Positions 6,734-12,159 of a stretch of DNA of 12,159 nucleotides are shown in pieces; the first letter of the stretch is position 1, and every line of letters starts with the position of its first letter. Origin of the DNA: Bacteroidales bacterium (GTDB lineage Bacteria > Bacteroidota > Bacteroidia > Bacteroidales > Bacteroidaceae). The notes below the pieces were generated by a model. The model was not told where the DNA came from, did not search any database, and saw only the letters and a program-made list of their open reading frames with translations. Both the position numbers and the translations under genes were made by a program. Location of the stretch: assembly GCA_004555425.1 (NCBI GenBank), contig SFID01000078.1, positions 1 to 12,159 of the forward strand, in the 5' to 3' direction.

Positions 6734-6788
6734 CTAGCTGGGGCAGGCGGGCTGTTCGCCTGGGCCTGCCGCCGCGCTGGTCAGCTAG
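6734..6788 (-). promoter_or_regulatory. nested hairpin between susD and the lipoprotein gene
   Basis: The 88-base gap holds an outer stem CTAGCTG (6734-6740) with CAGCTAG (6782-6788). A GC stem GGCAGGC (6742-6748) with GCCTGCC (6764-6770) lies inside it. An alternative inner stem CAGGCG (6744-6749) with CGCCTG (6757-6762) shares bases with the GC stem, so the two cannot form fully together. There is no T run after it. It may act in transcript processing, stability or differential expression of the third gene. Confidence 0.6.
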
Positions 6789-6800
6789 TTAACGATTGAA

Positions 6801-8327
6801 TTATTCCCAGTTGGGCTTGAGGTTGGGGTTCGTCTGACGTTCGATAGAAGGAATCTCCCAAACGATACGCTGGTACTTGGCATCGGTGGGCTGGATAACG
6901 AGGTCGTAAGAACCGGGGGTCTCGCGGAGCACGTCATCAAGATCCTGGATATCGTTGGCACTGCGGACAATGCCAAGACCCCAACGCTTCAGACCATCGA
7001 GGCGGAAGCCTTCGCCGCAGAACTCGCGGGTCCACTCGTTCTGGATTTCGGTCATGAGCTTGTCGCCCATCACCTCGCCCTCGCCAAACTTGGTGGCACC
7101 ACGCTTCACGCGGAGGTCGTTGAGCATTTGGAGAGCAGCAGCCTTAGATTCGGTATCACCCTTCATGTAGTAGCACTCAGCAGCGATGAGGTAGAGCTCG
7201 GCCGTACGGAAAGCCTTGGGAGCATTGTACCAAGCGTTGTTCTCGTTTTCGTTGGCTTTGCGCAAGGCAGGGTTGCCAGGGAACTTGGCGAAGATGTAGC
7301 CGTTGCTCGTGTACTGACCTGAACAGAGGTCGGTCTTCTTGAAGAATGCCTTGTAGCGTGCGTCCTTGGTCTCATAGAGGGACATCAGTTTCTTCGTGGG
7401 ATAGAAGGAAGCGGACTTCATGCTCATTGACTGGTTGTAGCCGTAGAAGATGGAGCCCATCGAACCGCCAGCACGCTCATCGGTGGTGAGGAGGGGCTGG
7501 TAGATGATTTCCTTGCCTTCGTCGGCGGTCCAGAGCGTGGGGAAGTTGCGCGCGCTGACGAGAGCGTAGTCGCCGTTTTCAATAACGGAGTCGGCGGCCT
7601 CAATAGCGGCATCATACTTCTTGTAGTTCAGACATACGCGGGCCTTGAGAGCAAGGACGGCTGCGCTCTGGGGCACGGTGATGTCCTTGGTGTATTCGCC
7701 CATCTTGGGGAGGAGATCGCCAGCCTTCTCGATATCTTCGAGGATGAAGGTGTAGGTTTCTTCGAGCGTGGAGCGGCGGGGTTTAAGGTTGATGTCCACG
7801 GTCTTGACGAGGGGCAGACCGCCGTCGGCAACGTTGGCTGTCTCTTCGTTGTACTCCTTGCAGTAGCGGGTCACGAGGTTGCTATATCCGTAGGCGCGAG
7901 CGAAGTAAGCGACGCCCTTGATATTGTCAATGGCAGCCTGTTCTTCTGCGTTCTTCACGGGCACCATGTCGATATTGTCGAGGATGTCGTTGGCGCGAGA
8001 AATCAGCGCGTAGTTGCCCGACCATACGCCGTCACCGTCAAACTGAGAAGAGGTGAAGGTCCAGTCGTAAATCTCGTTGTAGGTGACCGTGCTGGTGGCC
8101 TGGTTGAACATATCGGCCTGTGCTTCGGTAATCTTGTTGACACCCGAACCCGCGATAGAACGAAGACTGGAGAGCAGACCAATGTAGAATTTGTCGGCGT
8201 CTTCCACGGAGGTCCAGGACTTCTCTGCAGGAATCGTACCCTCGGGGAACTGATCCAGTTCGCAGGATGTCAGGACGGGCATCGTCAGTGCCGCGCCCAA
8301 AAGGGTCTTGTATATAAATTTGTTCAT
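6801..8327 (-). CDS. SusD/RagB family glycan-binding lipoprotein
   Basis: This is a 508-residue SusD/RagB-type lipoprotein. Such proteins sit on the outer face of the outer membrane, cap the paired SusC transporter and capture the substrate. A lipobox (PVLTSC) places the lipidated cysteine at residue 22, followed by ELDQFPEG. The family's helical repeat core is visible at YFARAYGYSNLVTRY (141-155), AAVLALKARVCLNYKKYDAA (222-241) and ELYLIAAECYYMKG (377-390). The C-terminal part has ML-DLR-KRG (401-410), REFCGEGFRLDGLKRWG (434-450) and ends QTNPNLKPNW. Length is normal for the family. It starts 24 bases after the susC stop, so the two are surely co-transcribed. Which glycan it binds cannot be read from the sequence; the nearby GH84 enzyme suggests GlcNAc-containing glycans. 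Confidence 0.96.
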   Translation of the reverse strand: MNKFIYKTLLGAALTMPVLTSCELDQFPEGTIPAEKSWTSVEDADKFYIGLLSSLRSIAGSGVNKITEAQADMFNQATSTVTYNEIYDWTFTSSQFDGDGVWSGNYALISRANDILDNIDMVPVKNAEEQAAIDNIKGVAYFARAYGYSNLVTRYCKEYNEETANVADGGLPLVKTVDINLKPRRSTLEETYTFILEDIEKAGDLLPKMGEYTKDITVPQSAAVLALKARVCLNYKKYDAAIEAADSVIENGDYALVSARNFPTLWTADEGKEIIYQPLLTTDERAGGSMGSIFYGYNQSMSMKSASFYPTKKLMSLYETKDARYKAFFKKTDLCSGQYTSNGYIFAKFPGNPALRKANENENNAWYNAPKAFRTAELYLIAAECYYMKGDTESKAAALQMLNDLRVKRGATKFGEGEVMGDKLMTEIQNEWTREFCGEGFRLDGLKRWGLGIVRSANDIQDLDDVLRETPGSYDLVIQPTDAKYQRIVWEIPSIERQTNPNLKPNWE

Positions 8328-8351
8328 CGTTATTCGTATTGAATAGTTTGG

Positions 8352-11324
8352 TTAGAATGTTACGTCGATACCCAGCTGGAACTGACGAGTTGCGGGATAG
8401 TTACCGCGAGTCAGGTTTGCACCGATTTCGGGGTCAGCACCCTTGTACTTGGTAATGGTGAAGAGGTTGCGGGTTACGAAGCTGAGGCGAATGCCCTGGA
8501 TAAATCCAGTTGCGTCCATCCACTTCTTAGGCAGGTCGTAGGCCAGCGTGAGGTCCTTCAGACGGAGGAAGGAAGCGTTCTGGAGGAGGTGGGTGTCAAA
8601 CTGCGACTGATATTCGAAGGCGGGGAGCGTGGCGATGTCGCCGGGCTGCTTCCAGATGTTCAACATGTCGCGGTGAGCCTGTCCCTTGTTGCTGGTGAGG
8701 TTGCTCTTACCCGTGTTCCAGAGATATTCGTTGTCAATCATGTACTTGCCAAGCACGTAGCTGAAGTTGGCGCTGAGGGTAAGGCCCTTCCAACCAGCGT
8801 GGATGTTGAAACCACCCGTGTGGGGAGCATCCATAGCCTTGCCCGTATCCTGATAGAGGTTGTCAATCTGCGATTCGTCCTTCGTCATGGTCTCGGGGTT
8901 GTATTCGTGCTGAACGCCTCCCTTGTGACCCTTCTTGTACCACATGGGACGACCGTCTTCCTTGTCAACACCTGCATAGATAGGCATGTAGAAGTTGAGC
9001 GACTTGCCTACTACGTAGTTGAGGAGGGCCTCCTTCATTTCCCACTCCTTGAAACCGTAGAAGAGTTCGTCGATGCGGTTGCGGTTGAAGGCGTAGTTCA
9101 CACCAACAGTCAGGAAGTAGTCACGCGTGCGGAGGATGTTGTAGTCAACTTCTACTTCCACACCGCGGTTGCTCATCGAACCGATGTTGATGGCCTGGCT
9201 GCTGAAACCAGTTGTCGTGGGGATGGGCACAGACTGGAGCATATCCTTCGTCTTGCGGTGGTAGATGTTGAGGTCAACGGTCAGCTTGGTGAAGAATGTA
9301 GCGCGGACACCAAAGTTGGTCTGAATCTGCGTTTCCCAACCGAGCTCGGTGTTGGCGGGCTGAGAGAGTGCCCAACCAGGAACGCCGCCGTACTGCGTCT
9401 GGCCTACGATACCGAGGTGGTTGTAGTTACCAATGGCAGAGTTACCCGTGGAACCGACGCTAAGACGGAGTTCCAGTTCGTCGAGCCAAGTGGCGGGACG
9501 GAGCCAGTAGTCGCGCTTGAGGTTGTACATCACACCACCCGAATAGAACATAGCGGAGCGGTTGGTCTTACCGAAGCGGGAGGACTGGTCGTTACGCAGG
9601 GTGAAGTTGGCAAAGAGCTTGTTCTTCCAAGTATAGTCTGCGCGGCCGAAGAAGCTGAGGAACTGGTAAGCCGACTTGCTTTCGCTCACGTCGGAGATGG
9701 TAGCCTCGGTCTGGTTGCTGATGAGCGTCAGACGGTCGTCGGTGCTACCGCTTGCGCCTGCTTCAAAGCCATCGGAGGTATATTTGATACCTTCCTGACC
9801 AGCGAGGAGGATGAAGTTGTGGTCTTCGCCTACGTTGAACTTGTACTCGGCCGTATTGGTGATGGTCCACTGTGCGCTGCGGCTGTCGCCACGCGAACGG
9901 GTAATCTTACCTTCACTGCCAGGGAAGTCCTTGAGCGAGGTGTAGGTACTCTGCGAGTTGACAGCATACACACCGAGTTGCGACTTGAGGGTCAGGCCCT
10001 TGACGGGGTTCAGCGCGATGAAGGCGTTGCCCTGATAGATAATGTCGTTGTTCGTACGGGGCTGCATAGCCTGGAGCCACTTCACGTCGTAGAAGTTGCT
10101 ACCCCAAATCATGTGGGTCTCCTTGACGCTGGGGTCGTAGGGGTCGTAGTAGCGGGGATTCTGGAGTACCTGCGAGCTATAGCTGTAGCCGCCACCGCCC
10201 TGCTTGGTGTAACCGTTGGTCTGGCGGTCGGTGTAGATGATGCTCTGGTTGAGGCCGAAGGTCATCCAGTCCTTGGGCTGTGCCTCGAGGTTAGCACGGA
10301 GGGTATAGCGGTCCATGTGCGACTGGTCGTCGATACCCGTATTGTTCAGGTAGGAACCGCTGACGAAGTAGGTGCTCTTGTCGCTACCGCCGCGCACGGA
10401 GAAGTCCGTCTGATACATCGGCGCATCGTTGCGGAAGAGGAACTTCTGCCAGTCCGTATTGGCGCCGTGCGCCTTGTAGCGCTGGTAGTCGGCGGCCGTG
10501 ATAATCTGGTTTTCCAACTGGAAGTCGAGCAATTCGCTGGCGCTCATCAGGTCGCTACCGATGCTGCGTGCCAACTGGCTCCAGCCCACCTTCTGGCTGA
10601 TGGTCACAACGGCCTTCTCGCCGCGGCGACCCTTCTTGGTGGTGATATAGATGACACCGTTGGAGGCACGCGAACCGTAAATAGAAGTGGCGGAAGCATC
10701 CTTCAGCGTTACAACGCTTTCGATGTCGTTGGGGTTAATCAATCCGAGTGCGCTCATCTCGGCGGGGCTACCGTCGATAACGAGCAAGGGAGTGCTGCTG
10801 GCACCGAGCGAACCTGTACCACGGATGGTAATGTCGGAAGCGTTGACCGAGCCGGCATCACTGGTTCCGGTGAGTACCTGCATACCAGCCACCTTACCCT
10901 GGAGAGCGTCGGCGATGTTCGTGGAGGGCTTGTTGGCAATGGCTTCGCTGTTCACCTTGGATACGCTACCCACAAGGGTACCTACCTTACGGGCCGAACC
11001 GTAACCTACTACAACTGCTTCGTCCAGCACCTTGTCGTCATCGGCCAGCACAACGCGCACGTTGCCTGCAATGCTGACGGTCTTTGCCTGCTTACCGATA
11101 GAGGTAATCTTCAAGGTTTTGGCTGTCGAGGAGACGTTGTTCAGAACGAAGCGGCCGTTCTCATCAGTGGCCACAGCGCCCTTTCCGCCTTCCACACGTA
11201 CAGCAGCGCCGATGACAGGCTCGCCCTGCGAGTCCACAACGACACCCGTCACGCGCTTCTGCGCAGAAGCCACACCCACTGTCAACAGCGCGGCAGCTCC
11301 TAAAAGCACTAACTTTTTGTTCAT
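8352..11324 (-). CDS. SusC/RagA family TonB-dependent outer-membrane transporter
   Basis: This 990-residue protein is a SusC/RagA transporter, which imports oligosaccharides or peptides across the outer membrane using TonB energy. Residues 1-21 are a signal peptide (cut after VASA). Residues about 24-95 form the carboxypeptidase-regulatory-like domain (TGVVVDSQGEPVIGAAVRV). A TonB-box-like segment follows at about 99-108 (VLDEAVVVGY). The plug domain is at about 110-235, with the family motifs ADALQGKVAGMQV, TIRGTGS, PLLVIDG, LKDASATSIYGSRASNGVIYITTKKG. The rest is the beta-barrel, ending in ATRQFQLGIDVTF with the terminal aromatic typical of outer-membrane barrels. There is no extra N-terminal STN domain, so direct signalling to an anti-sigma factor is unlikely. 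It is the first gene of a three-gene operon with a long structured leader. The length is usual and no damage is seen. Confidence 0.97.
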   Translation of the reverse strand: MNKKLVLLGAAALLTVGVASAQKRVTGVVVDSQGEPVIGAAVRVEGGKGAVATDENGRFVLNNVSSTAKTLKITSIGKQAKTVSIAGNVRVVLADDDKVLDEAVVVGYGSARKVGTLVGSVSKVNSEAIANKPSTNIADALQGKVAGMQVLTGTSDAGSVNASDITIRGTGSLGASSTPLLVIDGSPAEMSALGLINPNDIESVVTLKDASATSIYGSRASNGVIYITTKKGRRGEKAVVTISQKVGWSQLARSIGSDLMSASELLDFQLENQIITAADYQRYKAHGANTDWQKFLFRNDAPMYQTDFSVRGGSDKSTYFVSGSYLNNTGIDDQSHMDRYTLRANLEAQPKDWMTFGLNQSIIYTDRQTNGYTKQGGGGYSYSSQVLQNPRYYDPYDPSVKETHMIWGSNFYDVKWLQAMQPRTNNDIIYQGNAFIALNPVKGLTLKSQLGVYAVNSQSTYTSLKDFPGSEGKITRSRGDSRSAQWTITNTAEYKFNVGEDHNFILLAGQEGIKYTSDGFEAGASGSTDDRLTLISNQTEATISDVSESKSAYQFLSFFGRADYTWKNKLFANFTLRNDQSSRFGKTNRSAMFYSGGVMYNLKRDYWLRPATWLDELELRLSVGSTGNSAIGNYNHLGIVGQTQYGGVPGWALSQPANTELGWETQIQTNFGVRATFFTKLTVDLNIYHRKTKDMLQSVPIPTTTGFSSQAINIGSMSNRGVEVEVDYNILRTRDYFLTVGVNYAFNRNRIDELFYGFKEWEMKEALLNYVVGKSLNFYMPIYAGVDKEDGRPMWYKKGHKGGVQHEYNPETMTKDESQIDNLYQDTGKAMDAPHTGGFNIHAGWKGLTLSANFSYVLGKYMIDNEYLWNTGKSNLTSNKGQAHRDMLNIWKQPGDIATLPAFEYQSQFDTHLLQNASFLRLKDLTLAYDLPKKWMDATGFIQGIRLSFVTRNLFTITKYKGADPEIGANLTRGNYPATRQFQLGIDVTF

Positions 11325-11758
11325 AATATAACCATTTAATTAAACATGTATTTTCTCTGTTTGTACGGACCTGCTTGCATTAGTACGCAAAATCTCTTGC
11401 CCTCTCTGGCTGTGGCCAGGGGAGCAAGGTTAACGCGGGAGGAAGCATGGTCTTCGCGCGGCCGTTTCAGCAACGACGCTACGCTAGGGTCGGGCAGGTG
11501 GGGCAAGGCTGCCCGCACCCATTTCAGCAGCGGAGTGGAGCGCATCAATTCGCAAACGCTCGCTCCTCCATTTGCCGAGGTCATTGACCGTGAGCAGAAT
11601 CGTTGCGGTCAACGAAAGAAAACGCTTGTCTAGTCGTTTTCGTGCGGCCTTCCCATATACTTATATATATAAGGAGTAAGTGTACTGGGAAGGGCGAGGC
11701 AAAAAGGCCCGAAATATTCGTCTAAGAATCAGCCAAAAGCAGGCGGACAGATAGACTT
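11325..11758 (-). promoter_or_regulatory. long, structured 5' leader of the susC operon
   Basis: If the promoter at 11765-11795 is used, the transcript has about 430 untranslated bases before susC. The part 11390-11645 is GC-rich and packed with stems. They are CTTGC/GCAAG (11396-11400, 11424-11428) enclosing CTGGC/GCCAG (11406-11410, 11415-11419); GGGT-CGGGCAG/CTGCCCG-c-ACCC (11487-11497, 11509-11520); TTGACCG/CGGTCAA (11584-11590, 11606-11612); and GAAAACG/CGTTTTC (11618-11624, 11635-11641). CCTTCCCA/TGGGAAGG (11648-11655, 11686-11693) surrounds an AT palindrome (11660-11673). It matches no riboswitch or RNA family I know. It could be a regulatory leader, a processed small RNA, or an unrelated insertion. 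An 82-codon open frame (11584 to 11336, minus) crosses it; I do not call it a gene. Confidence 0.5.
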
Positions 11759-11764
11759 TGGCTG

Positions 11765-11795
11765 CAAAAATACGTTTAATATTTCATCCGACAAA
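11765..11795 (-). promoter_or_regulatory. promoter of the susC operon
   Basis: On the minus strand TTTG (11795-11792) and TATTTTTG (11772-11765) are separated by exactly 19 bases. This matches the Bacteroidota -33 TTTG / -7 TAnnTTTG arrangement. Start of transcription would be near 11758. No other TAnnTTTG box is found on this strand between here and the susC start codon. The surrounding DNA is AT-rich, as expected for a promoter region. Confidence 0.75.
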
Positions 11796-11915
11796 CAAAA
11801 ACACCTCAATTTTGCGTAAAAAACCAATCTAAATCACTCCGAGTTTACATTCTGCTAAAAATTATTTACTATTTATGGGTATTTGTTAGGCGTTTTGGTT
11901 TTTGGATTAGGAATT

Positions 11916-11994
11916 AAGGTGCGGTACTTTCACGTTATCCGAAATGGGAACTATTCAGGTGGTTGCAGAATGCGAGTCAATGTACCGCGCGTTT
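11916..11994. repeat. diverged copy of the left-end repeat (copy G, inverted)
   Basis: AAGGTGCGGTAC (11916-11927) and AATGTACCGCGCGTT (11979-11993) face each other and match the edges of the family. Between them, AACTATTCAGGTGGTTGCA (11949-11967) is the inverse of 203-221 with 18 of 19 bases equal. The similarity beyond the hairpin shows that a longer element is dispersed here. Confidence 0.65.
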
Positions 11995-12047
11995 CTCTAA
12001 GCTTGTATCAGATATGAAAGACAAAAACCAAGATAAACCCCTTGAAG

Positions 12048-12159
12048 AGGCTGGGGGCTGCGCCCTGGTGTTTGGGCTTCGGGTGGGTCTTATAAGAGCA
12101 AGCTCTTAACGCCCCAGCCGAAACCCAACCCCCACCTTCTTTCAGAAGGCCTTCAGCCT
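12048..12159. repeat. large imperfect palindrome at the right edge
   Basis: A tight core TAAGAGC-AA-GCTCTTA (12093-12099, 12102-12108) is flanked by arms 12071-12087 and 12112-12128 that pair at most positions. AGGCTG (12048-12053) faces CAGCCT (12154-12159). It may be a terminator of a gene lying to the right or a fold-back repeat. The window ends inside it, so its true extent is unknown. The rest of 11800-12050 is AT-rich and holds no gene that I can see. Confidence 0.5.

Noticed and set aside
8589..11303. Very long open frame (904 codons) on the plus strand opposite susC.
   Set aside because: It is antisense to a certain gene and its composition (many Val, Glu, Gly, His) is what biased codon use produces on the opposite strand; no domain is recognisable.
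11346..11633. Plus-strand open frame of 95 codons in the susC leader.
   Set aside because: It lies in a block of hairpins open on both strands, lacks a promoter box and has no recognisable protein features.

Overview
The window looks like Bacteroidota chromosome, most likely Bacteroidales and close to Prevotellaceae. The reasons are a SusC/SusD pair, lipoboxes followed by acidic residues, a type IX secretion (T9SS) sorting tail, promoters of the TAnnTTTG type, and an inositol-phosphate synthase of the Bacteroides type. Genus is an inference from protein style and cannot be fixed from this sequence alone. No tRNA, rRNA, CRISPR array, transposase or prophage gene is visible.

Layout from left to right. 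Positions 1-546 hold no gene but several copies of a short palindromic repeat family, then a promoter for ino1. Positions 547-1839 (+) encode myo-inositol-1-phosphate synthase, closed by a strong hairpin terminator that probably serves both strands. The convergent gap 1840-2211 holds short direct and inverted repeats plus two more copies of the palindromic family. Positions 2212-5115 (-) encode a large secreted GH84 beta-N-acetylglucosaminidase with two tandem lectin-like domains and a T9SS tail. It has its own promoter, preceded by a purine-rich repetitive tract at 5229-5396. A terminator at 5428-5460 separates it from the operon upstream of it.

That operon reads on the minus strand: SusC-like TonB-dependent transporter (8352-11324), SusD-like lipoprotein (6801-8327), and an uncharacterised surface lipoprotein (5483-6712) in the position usual for a surface glycan-binding protein. 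A well-formed promoter at 11765-11795 implies a leader of about 430 bases, GC-rich and full of hairpins, before susC. The right edge (11900-12159) carries one more degenerate copy of the left-end repeat and a large imperfect palindrome cut by the window end.

How the genes may work together: the lipoprotein and SusD would bind a glycan at the cell surface and SusC would import it through TonB. The GH84 enzyme would trim beta-linked N-acetylglucosamine outside the cell or on its surface. Together this suggests a small polysaccharide-utilisation locus for GlcNAc-bearing host or mucin-type glycans. The substrate is inferred from one enzyme family, and no regulator (SusR, hybrid two-component or ECF sigma/anti-sigma) lies in the window. 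The ino1 gene appears to be a separate transcription unit for inositol-lipid or inositol metabolism.
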